From: Zychaea mexicana
Taxonomy: Eukaryota > Mucoromycota > Mucoromycetes > Mucorales > Lichtheimiaceae
DNA: 64,000 bases
Reading direction: 5' to 3'
Assembly (NCBI RefSeq): GCF_025766255.1
Contig: NW_026516792.1
Location: 1-64,000 of the forward strand
Part shown: piece by piece, positions 47,140 to 58,020 of the stretch
Layout of the letters: each line of letters starts with the position of its first letter
How positions within the stretch are numbered: the first letter of the stretch is position 1
Notes under the pieces: generated by a model
The model's input: the letters and a program-made list of their open reading frames with translations, nothing else
The model's database searches: none
What the model was told of the DNA's origin: nothing
Translations under genes and position numbers: made by a program

Positions 47140-48951
47140 TTAAGCAAGCGATCCCATTGGGTCGTATGCTGGGAGAACAGTCGGCTCGGTATTCAAGAGA
47201 TCCGTGAGTTTGCGGGGGACATCAGCCTTCTTGAGTACAATCTAAACAGTAATAAAAAAAGAATTCGATAATCAGTCTCGACGGTACATGTAGATTACCA
47301 AACAGATATAGCAGAGAAGATAAAACAAACCTGATACACAAACTCAGAGAACCACGCGTCACTCATGATCCAATATCCATGGTCTCCTGAAGTTTCACCC
47401 CACGAATTCTCAACGCGCCATCGGATTGGACTGCCATTCTCATCCAGATGCACACCCGTAAACACCATGGCGTGTGTCATCAAACTCTCACCATACAGCA
47501 GACGTTGTTTCTTGGTCAAACCAAAGCTGACGTTAAATCCTAGCTCATAATCAAAGATCTTGGTATCCATGACAGCAATGTTGGACGAGGAATATTGGCC
47601 GACGTCACAGCCAAACCACACAGGCGAGCCGGACTTTAGCACATTAATGGCAAGTTTCTTGAGCGTTTCAGCCTGTGTGTTTACGTAACGAATTGGGTTC
47701 CCACCAACAATGTTACCGAGACGGCTGACTGTATACAATGCATCGTACGGGTTGCGGGGATCGTTGATAAGCGACATGGTTTCCGCAATCTAAATTAGGA
47801 AAGATTTACCCCTTTTGTTTTTAGCCAAGGAATCTCTTGGGCCTTTGTGGGCATTATTGCTATGGAGAGAGCTTACCGGATACTTGACATGCTCCTTGAA
47901 GAATTTAACTGGTGTCAGACCACGTACACCAACAAACTTGCCGTTCTTATCAGTAGCTTCCCAATCAAAGGTGGAGGGTGGCTCGCCAAGACAAATGACC
48001 ATGATGCGATAGATTTCTTCCATCATTTGTTCCTTGAGCACGCGGACTGTGGCTGTGGAAACGCCATCATCCATGGCTTTACGGATCTGTGTGGCAAACT
48101 CGCGCAACTTGACTACGACCAGCCAGTTCAAACGGCTCGAGTTGGATGATGAATATGTTTCGGGGAATGCAGATTTGGGCACGACGCCGTATTTTTGGAC
48201 TAGGTTGACAAACATATCCCACTGTCCGCCGTCGCTTACGGGATCGCTGAGCAGGTATTGTACGACACGATCGTCGATATCCTTGCCAGCAAGGTCAATC
48301 ATATTTTCCAAGAACCAATTGGACTTTTCAAGTTTGTCTGCACACACACACACACAGACACCCCACCATAAAGTCAGTACACACACTATTACTTGTCAAT
48401 GAATCCCCGATCCCCCTTTCCCGCTTTGTATTATAGGCATCAACTTTTTTACCATAGAAGAACAGATAGCTTTGTGAAAGTTCAAAATCATCGTTGAGGT
48501 GATAGCGTTGGATGACGGCCAATCGCAGCACGTTGGTACCAGCAAACAACCAGCATCGACCTGACGAGCGTTGGTTGGTGGCAGAGCCTTCAGGCTCGAT
48601 CTTGACGTTAAAGACATGGTTCTCGCGCACAGCTTGACGTCGGTTGACAAGGACTTGTGTGGGATTGTGACCCGCCACAGCATTCAAAGCAAGCTTGTTC
48701 TTGGGCTCCTTCCAGAAATCCTTGGAGTATTTGGTCAAGCTTTCAGCGGTCACTGGTGCATAACGGTCCTTGACCTGATCGTCATCCAAACCGAGACATT
48801 CAAGCGTTTCAGCGAGATACACTTGTGATGACGTGGATGCGCGGTTTGCAGTAAAGTATGCTTCTTGTATTTCAGCAGCAGCCGATGCGTGGGCTCGTTT
48901 TTCGTCAAAGCGGACACTCTTGCGGCTTTCTTTGGATGGTTGGGAGCCCAT
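47140..48951 (-). CDS. BLH1: Bleomycin hydrolase (papain-like cysteine aminopeptidase)
   Basis: Four exons on minus (48951-48453, 48337-47877, 47789-47331, 47241-47140) give 506 residues. This peptidase C1B enzyme forms a hexameric, proteasome-like barrel in the cytosol, trims peptides, and inactivates bleomycin and homocysteine thiolactone. Catalytic residues are all present: Cys133 (SSGRCWLF), His426 (LMTHAMVFTGVH) and Asn448 (RVENSWGE). The last exon gives IVLKKADVPRKL and ends DPMGSLA, matching the conserved C-terminal arm. The intron before it has a GTTTGT donor. Translation starts MGSQPSKESRKS, a Gly2/Ser6/Lys7 pattern that fits N-myristoylation. The roughly 80-residue N-terminal extension is not in the core family. 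An earlier non-ATG frame upstream was not used. Confidence 0.95.
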
Positions 48952-50825
48952 AGCAAGTTGTATGTTAAAGGTTACAGTAAAGAAAAAGATAAAAAAGTTA
49001 AAGAGGAAAAGAAAGGATGACAAAGTCCTCACACAAGGCCCGACACAAGGCAAGTATGTGCGAGGCCGCGATTGCGTGCCATTGGTCACGCGTTGTTACA
49101 CAACAAAGAAAAACCCCAAACTGAGATGCATTGGCGCTCTCCCCTTCTCGCCATCATCATCATCATCATCAACAACTTCATGGGTCGCTCCGTTATCTGA
49201 TAAGTATTGAAGGTATAAAGGATATTCGCGGGCAAACAGAGGTGGCGGATACGCTATCACAATTGCATATTCAGGGCGAGACGCTGCTCCTGGTCATGTG
49301 TAATTAGCGCTTCTGCCGTGCCTGAAACAGTACCTAAAAAAGACAAGGCAGCAGTCATCATGGTGTCAGGTGCTCACACATGAGTTTTTTGATAAGACTG
49401 TCCCTGCACCTTAATTAGCAAATGTGCGCTTTCAGGTAGCTACATAAAGGCAGGCAAGGGGTGCTAATATATACTGTACAGCGTGTGAAAACGATCCCAC
49501 ACTTACATGACGTAATAGGGTTATTCTCATCTTCTGAAAGCAATAGTATCATGTTCATAACGGTCAAATCAAGTACTATAGATTTATGCACTTTTACCTT
49601 TCGTTTTGCATGGTAGTGCGCAAACAAGCAGTGGTATATACTACAAACAGTTTTCTTTCAGCAGCGCAACGCCAAAAGTATAACAATAGATAGCAAGAAA
49701 ACTACATATATACATAGCAAGTACAGGTGCGTATAGGTCCAAAACTGAAACGCCATTGTGGTGCTGTTGTTTGTGAGCATCTTGCGCCAAGTACATCAGT
49801 AAATGCATAAATACAAGCGATCAGGGTAACCTGCTCCTGTAAGCATCATACACAGATCGCCACATTGTTTAATAGAATACATCTTTGGAAGATCAGCAGT
49901 TTTTCTTTTCAAGAAGAAAAAGATTCCGTCCGACACGTCAAATCAAACAAATTTCCTTCTCTTTTTCTATACCGAACTTTTTAGAGTTGCAAGCCGAAGG
50001 GCTGTACATACATATACAGTGCGTAAAACGGGAGAAAGTAGAAGAAGAGCTATAGTAGTAGTATGAGTTGATACTTTTATGATTGAAATACCCCCGGGCC
50101 ATCCGATATTAATTCATCCAGTTAATATGCAAGGAAATGTTCAATGCATCTACGCAATTTTTCTACCACCCCAATATTGTAAGTCAGAGTGTAAAGAATG
50201 CTGTTGTACCTGTCAAAACTCAAACCAACAAAAGCTTGTACTGTACTTAAAGCACAGCTTCAACAACGACAATTGATCATCTATTACCATACACTATTAA
50301 CATATGCTGCTACGTTTGGGGGGGGGCATGGTCTAACGTTGTATGAATGAGCTAACAGGTACGGCGCTTTGAGTTGGAGCGATCGGTGGTGGCCAAAGAA
50401 CTAGCATGTTCGAGAAAGTGACATGTGTGGATGAACTATAGTGCTAAGCTCACTTAGGGGGGGAAGGGGGGGGGGTAATGCGTTTCGACTCCGCAGTATT
50501 CTTATACGGGTGAAATACTACCCGATGAATTATACAAAGGTCCATGGTATGAAGAAAAACCAATGGGTAAGTTGTCATTCCTTTTAGAAATGGCGTGGAC
50601 CACCACATGGTATATGCAACGCCATCTCTGGACCCGGAGTAAGACAGACACAAACAGTTCATTTTAAAAAAAAAGAAGGATTCTATGTTGATTATCAATC
50701 GGGTATAACGAATAGTACATACAAACAAGTGTGCCACATGTGTTTTCTCTTTGTTATCTTGGTACAGCGCGCAAGTGCAAATAATGGAGGAAAAGGAAGA
50801 AGGAAGGGGGGGAAGGTGGTGCCCA
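48952..50825. other. Intergenic region between bleomycin hydrolase and the small disordered protein gene
   Basis: 1.9 kb, no gene supported. It contains a short (CAT)n run (49158-49172), a G-run near 50321-50327, another at 50457-50475, and short open stretches without domains. It holds the bleomycin hydrolase promoter (TATA-like GTATAAAGG near 49213) and the 3' UTR of the upstream gene. Confidence 0.5.
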
Positions 50826-51503
50826 TTATCGAAAGCAAGTTGGTAGACATGCGAGCCACGATTTGCTTTTACTACGGGTTGTATCGTATTCGAATTCATC
50901 GTCATCCGAAACGCTACTGTCGTCATCGCAAGGATTGTCAAATCCGCCGTGACACGATTGGGGTCTATAGCCTTGTTCTCTGAGCAATTGGTGCGTCCAG
51001 GCCAAGTACAAACCCTCCTCGTCGTCATCTGGACTGACGGTTGTGTGAGGTGGTGTGGATGGCACGCTGTGATCAGATGGTATCATCATGGATGCGGCGG
51101 TGGAGGAGTCTAATTGCGAGATCGTGGGCGATTATTGCTATCTTGTGTGCGTTGATCCCACACTTGTTTGTCGCTTTCCGGGTCATCTTTTTTTCTTTCT
51201 ATTAAATTAATAATCCAAGTTACCTGCTGCGGGTGATGGTGGATAAGGTGATAGGAAGGATCCGTAATAGGGTTTGGGTATGGAAAGCCGCAAGGTGAAT
51301 GAAGTCGCTGACTCGCCGGCGCCGCTGTCAACTGCTGCATAATCTTGATTGGTATGGATCGAGCGGGCCGACGACGATGGAGTCGGTGGTAGTGATTGAT
51401 AAGCGTAATGCTGTTGTGCAGTGGAAAGGCGATCTAGGTATTTGGCAGGATTCGAACAACCGTCAGAGACTTCTTGTTGGTCATTCTTGGTGTAATTGAT
51501 CAT
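50826..51503 (-). CDS. Small disordered protein with Cys-rich C-terminus
   Basis: Best model is two exons on minus (51503-51224 and 51109-50826), 187 residues. The first exon is Ser/Pro/Tyr-rich (YAYQSLPPTPSSSARSIHTN). The second is acidic (SPDDDEEGLYLAWTHQLLRE, then DDDSSVSDDDEFEYD) and ends with a basic/aromatic, cysteine-containing tail SKSKSWLACLPTCFR. The two cysteines next to basic residues could be palmitoylated and tether it to a membrane, which is inference. A shorter intron ending before 51189 is also phase-compatible but gives a much shorter product that stops at 51113. I do not recognise the family. Confidence 0.6.
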
Positions 51504-51713
51504 GGTTAGCAGAGGTAGAAGAAGAAGAAAAAAAAATATGGTGGAGAGCGGAAAAAGAAGACAGCAGTAATAGTTGATTGTTGATTCTCAAATTTATATA
51601 AAGAAGCCACAAAAGGAACACGGACAAAGAAGGAAAAGCAAAATGCGGGTGATGAAAAAATCATGTATAGTATGTGCGTCTTTATAGTGTGCGATGCATC
51701 ATGATAACAGTTG

Positions 51714-52640
51714 TTACAGACGATAGACACGCGCTGCGTTGCTCACAAACAGCTTGTCCTTATCTTCTTCCGACCAGTCCTCTACCACTTCACTCAATAC
51801 CTCCAGCCAGGTACGCCACCGCACCGCGTTCTCGCAGATCGGCCAGTCACCGCCAAACAACAGTCGATCTATTCCAAAAGTGTTCCTTGCCACCTGGACA
51901 AATGGCCTGAGCTGTGCTGCCGTCCACGTCTGTGTCTCAGTCACCAGTCCGGATACTTTGCACGACACGTTTGGGAACGCGGCCAATGCCTGCATATTCT
52001 GCTGCCAAAACTTGAATGCCGGGTCTGCGGGACTGCTCACATTGCAGGGAGGCTTGGCCATGTGGTCTAGGATGAATGTCACCTCCGGACATTGTCGCAC
52101 GAGCGAGATCAGCGGCGGGAACTGTGCGGGTGCTGCATGACAGTTGATGTTGAGGTCAAAGCTCAGATCATAGTCTGCCAGTGCTCGTACCCCGCTGACA
52201 AATGCCGGGGATGCTACACGTTCTGGATCCAGAGACGGGTCTTGAATCAGATATCGCACACCGCGCAGCTTTTCGTCGGTGAGTTGTTTGAGTAGTTGAA
52301 GGTACGGATGGATGGCCTGTGCGCCTTGTTGGACCGGTGCATAGGCGACGATGGCTTGAATACCACCGAATTGGGCTGATGCGGGCTTGAATTGCTTTGC
52401 ATACTTGGTTATCCATTCGGCTTCCACGAGTCCGTGGGCTGGATCTGCGTCCACCTCTACAAAGACCGCCGCCTTGACCTGCGTGTGCGCATGAATCTCG
52501 GCCGAATAGCGTTCATTCGTGCGCTCTTCGTTAAAGTGGGGTGCGTTTACGAGCCATGGGATATGCACTCGTTTTGGATCCCAGAAATGGACATGGGCGT
52601 CGATCACGGCTTTTGGTACTTTGGAATCACCGGCTGTCAT
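51714..52640 (-). CDS. Metal-dependent amidohydrolase (Amidohydro_2 family)
   Basis: Single-exon, 308 residues from ATG 52640. It has the TIM-barrel layout of the Amidohydro_2 family, which includes L-fuconolactonases and 2-pyrone-4,6-dicarboxylate lactonase. Metal-site H16-x-H18 sits in IDAHVHFWDP, followed by KAAVFVEVDADP, GVRYLIQDPSLDPERVASPA, TFILDHMAKPP and the late Asp265 in LLFGGDWPICEN. A lactonase or related hydrolase of small cyclic acids is likely; the substrate is unknown. The reading frame is open upstream into a hydrophobic Leu-rich stretch, but there is no ATG in it, so no signal peptide is proposed. Divergent from COG2. Confidence 0.9.
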   Translation of the reverse strand: MTAGDSKVPKAVIDAHVHFWDPKRVHIPWLVNAPHFNEERTNERYSAEIHAHTQVKAAVFVEVDADPAHGLVEAEWITKYAKQFKPASAQFGGIQAIVAYAPVQQGAQAIHPYLQLLKQLTDEKLRGVRYLIQDPSLDPERVASPAFVSGVRALADYDLSFDLNINCHAAPAQFPPLISLVRQCPEVTFILDHMAKPPCNVSSPADPAFKFWQQNMQALAAFPNVSCKVSGLVTETQTWTAAQLRPFVQVARNTFGIDRLLFGGDWPICENAVRWRTWLEVLSEVVEDWSEEDKDKLFVSNAARVYRL

Positions 52641-54294
52641 AGTGGCTCTGGTGTACGTGGAATGCAGTTTTGAAAGAAGGAGAAGCAAAAAAAGAAGAAG
52701 AGAAAAAGAGCAAGATAAACAAGTGTTTGCGAAACGGAGAAGAAGCAAACTTTGTGCGTGTCTGTGCTTCGTGTGCGTGTCTGCTGATCCGTGTAATAAA
52801 AATGTTCCGGGTGATCCGCTCCTACTTTCTTATATACTCGGCTTGGCGCACTGAGCAGCGTATGCCTTTTTCTGATATCTGAAGGTTTTTGTTGACCTCG
52901 AAAACAGCCCCTCTTCGATGGGCCAAATATGCAAGTCCTGGAATTTCATGGAAAATCCAGTAACTATGCCTAACACGTTTATTTCCTGTTGTTTGTTGCT
53001 GCTGATGGATGCGGGCTTTACCGGGAAATATGTGTTTCTTTTTTCTCTCCGGGCTTGACTAAAGCCTGGGAATCGGGGTCATAGTATTAGGTCCCCTCAT
53101 ATCATCTTTTCTGCTGCAAGTTTGGTCAGTAATTACACTCTCTGCTACACTAGCAAGCAACAAAGGTTTTCAGAGAAATAGTTTTCTTAATAAGCTCACC
53201 TTAACAGAGCTATTTTATGCATGCAATGTGGTCAACAACGACCAATTCAATTTAGCCTGTACCATACTCTCAGCCTGTAGCGAGCGACAGAAAGCATAAT
53301 GGTATAAACACTGTTAATAGTAATTAGGAACATAGTTGCTGTTATGACTTTTAATGCTCTTTATACAAATCAAAGAGTTAAATCTGAATACTGCTTCACT
53401 ATGTATATCTAGATTTGGAGTGTCAGTATCATCTTTGAGCGTTTTTGAACAGTTTGATTGTGTGAGATATCTACAAGTGTCGATCGACATCCATCAAACG
53501 CAATAAACTTAGCGCGCTGGTTCTCTCTACATAAAGACAACTGTCCTATGGCTATTTATATTTATCATGAACCAGTACTTACTTTTCCTTTTGGTGTAGC
53601 ATGATAACCGTAGCGGTATGGGGTAAACATATATGTTATCCAAAGCTCCTGCCAACCCAGCGCTCACTTCTTATGCACCGATCCTTCGTCTATCAGCGTA
53701 CGACAATTATGGTCAAAATGACACGCGCAGTTGCAGATGAAACCGTCGTTATTGTTCTACATATGAGCCTTAAACATGATCATTGTATCAACCCTGAAAA
53801 ATGTAACGGCATGCTAAGGATAGAACCACGTATGTCGAATTTTTATGACACAAAAAAATACAGAGAACATTGTTTGTCGTATACCATGGACGAAAAGAAC
53901 GTTTTTTTTGGATGATATACTTCTCCTTGTTTGTTTAGCTCTGAGATATCTCGAGCAAGTGTACCGTATGCTAACGATGACACAGTGATAGGAACTAGTG
54001 AAGGGCTGTCAATTGGAAGTTAACAGTATCATTACAGTGGAATCTCCTACGCTATAGTATAAAAAAGTAAATCGAACAAGAGTTGGTTACTCAGTTACAA
54101 TTCGAGAGTAATGATGTTGGCTGCCAATATGTGTGTACTCTGCGAACGATTACTTTTTGCATGACAAGAAACAGTGTGTCGCACAAACAACTGGATTGAA
54201 AAAAAAATTGGGCGGGATTCGATCGCGTGGGGGACAAGAACAGACACTCTTCTTCTTCCTACAAAGTTCCCTCTATATACACTTTTATACCACA
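52641..54294. other. Divergent intergenic region between amidohydrolase and COG2
   Basis: 1.65 kb. A forward open stretch at 53601-53915 contains HDHCINPEKCNG, a Cys/His pattern that could be a decayed zinc-binding fragment, but no family is recognised. A TATA-like CTTATATACT lies near 52830 on the amidohydrolase side, and CTCTATATACAC lies about 20 bp before the COG2 ATG. Confidence 0.45.
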
Positions 54295-57200
54295 ATGACC
54301 TCCACTGTAAAAAGACGCGATTCACGACGAAAAAAATCCATTTTCAGTTTTGGCGATGAAGATGACGACGATGATCAACATGGCTTTGTTCTTGAACCGT
54401 TATCCAAACAAGTCGTCGATCGTGCTGCGTTCACAGCACCTGAATTTGATCCCGATCGCTTTTTATCAAGCCGACGCCATCTGGGTCTCGAACGACTCAA
54501 AGTTGAACTCAATAGCCATTTGAAATTTCTCAAGGCTGAATTGGTGGAGCTCATTAACCGTGATTATCAGGACTTTATTAATCTCTCGACCAACTTGAAG
54601 GGTGTCGACAAAGCTATTGACCAAGTAAAGAGACCCTTGCGCCGCATGGAATCTCAGGTTCAGGTAAAAAAAAAGAGATAATATCCTAGTGGCTTCCAGC
54701 ACGCGGCCGTAACTTTTGAGAAAAAGGGCTACAGTGAGACAAACGAAATAACGTCGATATGGTTTTTTGCATAATAGGATGTTCGCGGACATTGTCAACA
54801 AACGATCGATCGATTGGAAGAGCAGCTTGCATACCGTGGCAAACTCCGTGAACAAAAGGTAGCGTGATTATATATTTTCAAAAAGAGACAGAAGGCTTGG
54901 AATTGAAGGGAGTATGCACGACTGCTAAGGGAACTGACAAGATGGAGAGAACGTATAGACATGTTTGAAGCTTCTGTTAAATATTCACGAGTCGGTCACT
55001 AAGGTTGAGGATTTGCTGGGAATCAACAGGGATGATACAGCAGCAGGTGCTGTTGTTGTGGACGACACTGATCCAGCATTGACGGAGGAAGGGTAAGAAA
55101 GAGGGCAAAATACAACTCGAGGGCTTTGAGCTTATAGATTTAGTTGCTATGGTCGTTGTATTATTACTAGTCTTGGCAAGCAAATCGATCGTGTAGCTAT
55201 TGAATTCAATCAGATGCAGCACCTTGTTGGTCGTGGCAAGGATTTACCGTTTATGAAGGAAAACGAATGGGTCAGTAACACAGAGAGAGAGAGAGAGAGG
55301 AATATCATTAACTGAAAGTTCAAGGAGAACAAAAAAGTTAGAGAGGCTCATATACGAATTTTGCTATATAGCGCATCACACGGATCAAAAATACGCTGCA
55401 GAACAAGTTGTCAAAAACATTGACAGACGCTTTGCATGAAATGCAACCAGGACAGACAACCAGCAGTACCAAACAGTCCTTGGTTCAGTGTTTGCGAACC
55501 TACGCACTTATTGACCAGACACAAGTGGCGGAATGGCTGATACGAGAACAATTTGTGAGACCCTTTGTGGCCAACGTAAGTTATAAGGCGCAAACGTTGG
55601 ACAAAAAGATACTAGGGGAAGAAAACATGATTTGAACACACTTTTACATGTAGACTGTTAATAAGAAGGCGTTGAGTGGTCGACACAATGGCCACGCAGT
55701 GGATCAGCTGACTGCCATGTATAACAAGCTACTCTCATTCGCGACTACAAGTCTGCAGCCTATTCTTGAAATCACACAAAAGACACTCAAAGGCACGTCG
55801 TACGAAGTGTTGGTCAATTCATTTTGGGTGGAAGTTGTGGAGCGCATCAATGCCGAATGCAGCAGTATTTATGCGCCAGGCCAGACAAATATCTTTCACA
55901 AGGTGAGATGATTGTTGTCCCGAAATAATGCTTTTCCACATTCTCTAAGACGTTACCTCTCTCAATATAGAATTATTCAGCTACTGTATCGTTTATTTCT
56001 GGAATCGAAGCGTTGTGTTCCAACAAAAAGTCCTTATTGTATCTGCGGAGCCATCAACGTTATGCAGAGTTCATGAAGAGATGGCAGCTACCAGTGTATT
56101 TTCAACTTCGGTAAAGTAACGGTTGGTTTTTATGGAAAGAGCGCATGGTAAAGTTTAGATAAAGTAACAGGGTATATGATGTCTTAATAGATTCCGTGAG
56201 ATTGTAAATGGTGTTGAAGACTTATTGAACGATCCAAAGGCAAGCATTGCTACGGATGACCTTAATAAGCCCGGTGATAAAGGTAAATATTACGAGATAT
56301 AGCAAGAGGAAGGAAAAGGAAACGCTTACTTGACCAAATACTTTCAGGGCTCGCATTGGCCGCTACACGTGCAGTTTCAAACGCAATTGAACAGTGCTGG
56401 TCCGATCATGTATTTTTATACGGTCTTTCTCATCGTTTCTGGAAGTTGACCCTGCAGGTAAAAAAAAACAGCATATCAAGTATAAAAGTAAAGCAAGGAT
56501 CTCCATGTAAACAAACATTAACAGGTCAAGTGTAAATATAGCTTCTCAGAAGATATAATTTATGGGCATCTAATGTACTCCAACATCTTCTTGAAACCTC
56601 GGCTGGTACCGACAAGGTATAAAAGTTTTTGGGTTAAAGAAATGACACAGCGAAAAAAATATAATACCTGTTGATATAGCGCGGGGTATTGATAACAACG
56701 CTTCCTCTCTTTCTATCATATATCAGTCAAATAATAACCAAGGAGCGGATAGCAGCAACAAGTCTGATGCGAAACAAAACGATGAAACTGGTGTTTTACT
56801 ACGACTCGTTATACTTTCGCATGATGTAGAAGGATTGATACACGAGGTACAGTGCTATCAACATGTTCACTTTTTGTGAACGAAAACCTTTCATTTACTT
56901 ATATGTAACTGTTGGTAGTCAAAAGACTATGCTACCAAAATAATTATACCGAAGCTTCCCAATAGCGTACAGCAAGATTTACCATTGATTCGAGGTAAAT
57001 GCTATTTAAATGGCTCACTCGATGTCATAACTTATTGGGATGATGCGTTAACTGTACCTTTTTTGTTAATAGAAAGCATGGATGGAATCCTGCAAGAATT
57101 AGAACGATCCACAGCGACAGAAATACAACATCGCATCATCCATGTTATCAGCCAGCGCTGCATAGAATCACTTGAACTTGTCACAGGAATCATTAAGCAG

Positions 57201-57835
57201 TATCGACACACAAACAGACAGCCACCCACAGAACCCTCCAGTCTTATACCCTCTCTCTTTAATCCTTACACCACGTTTGTGAAACAGAATGCTGCCTGGA
57301 TCGACGAAGAAAAGTCTGTAGCGTGGGGTTACATGATTGCTGATGCAGTAATAACACGGTAAGAGCTGCTGCTATTTCTTAAAAATGATGTCTTTTTAAA
57401 AAAGAGAGAAATAGCTTATGCGTGCATCCTTTTGCGACAGGTACACTGCGGTCATGACAGAGCAGCTTACAAAAATGCGAAAGATGGAAGATTCGTTAAA
57501 GCGGTTGAAAAAGGGCAAAAAGAGCTCCCGGATGACATCCAGCGGCGGCCAATCGGGTGGCATGACGGATGAAGACAAGATCCAGTTGCAGTTCCTGCTG
57601 GATGTGCGACAGCTCAAGCATGAACTGACAGCCATGAAGATAGACACCGAGAAATTCAAGCCATACAGAAAATTATACGAAGTAGTCAAACCATTTGGTA
57701 AGTTTGTGTGCTTTTGTTCTAAATTAGAGGTTCCCCTTTTTTTTTTCTTAAATGTTTAGATCTAACGAAAAACTCACACAACCAAATATTGCTACTATTT
57801 CTGTAGAGCAACTGGTTGGTAATACACTTTTGTGA
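54295..57835 (+). CDS. COG2: Conserved oligomeric Golgi complex subunit 2
   Basis: About 15 exons from ATG 54295. The well-supported ones are 54295-54663, 54778-54858, 54959-55092, 55138-55270, 55372-55575, 55654-55902, 55971-56110, 56191-56282, 56348-56457, 56727-56846, 56919-56994, 57073-57358 and 57441-57697. The product is about 785-792 residues. COG2 is a lobe A subunit of the COG tether, which captures retrograde vesicles at the Golgi. Marks: FDPDRFLSSRRHLGLERLKV, LVELINRDYQDFINLSTNLK, SLVQCLRTYALIDQTQVAEW, NSFWVEVVERINAECSSIY, RWQLPVYFQLRFREIV and GYMIADAVITRYTAVMTEQL. One exon (56525-about 56605) has a tentative 3' boundary. The end has two solutions: a last exon 57760-57806 (DLTKNSHNQI...) or 57807-57835 (EQLVGNTLL). 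The second looks more natural. Confidence 0.92.
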
Positions 57836-57879
57836 AAAAAATAAAATAAAATAAAAAAGCACAAAAACGAAAATGTCGA

Positions 57880-58019
57880 GAGAGAGAGAGAGAGTGTGTG
57901 TGTGTGTGTGTGTCTGCATGTAATGTGGAATTGAACAGGAGGTGGTGGTGTTGTATAAATATAAGGAATATAGTATGACGGAAAATAGGATCTAGCGAGA
58001 AGGAGAGAGAGAGAGAGAG
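57880..58019. repeat. (GA)n(GT)n and (GA)n microsatellites at convergent 3' ends
   Basis: A GA run joined to a GT run (about 57880-57914) and a second GA run (about 58001-58018) lie between the COG2 stop and the methyltransferase stop. Confidence 0.85.
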
Positions 58020-58020
58020 T

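Noticed and set aside
48952..49089. N-terminal hydrophobic extension of bleomycin hydrolase
   Set aside because: There is no ATG at its start and the first ATG (48951) has a sensible start sequence.
51440..51470. GTTCGAATCC B-box of a tRNA on the minus strand
   Set aside because: It lies in the first exon of the small disordered protein gene and no tRNA arms surround it.
52641..52748. Leu-rich signal peptide for the amidohydrolase
   Set aside because: The open stretch has no ATG, only TTG; it is most likely 5' UTR.
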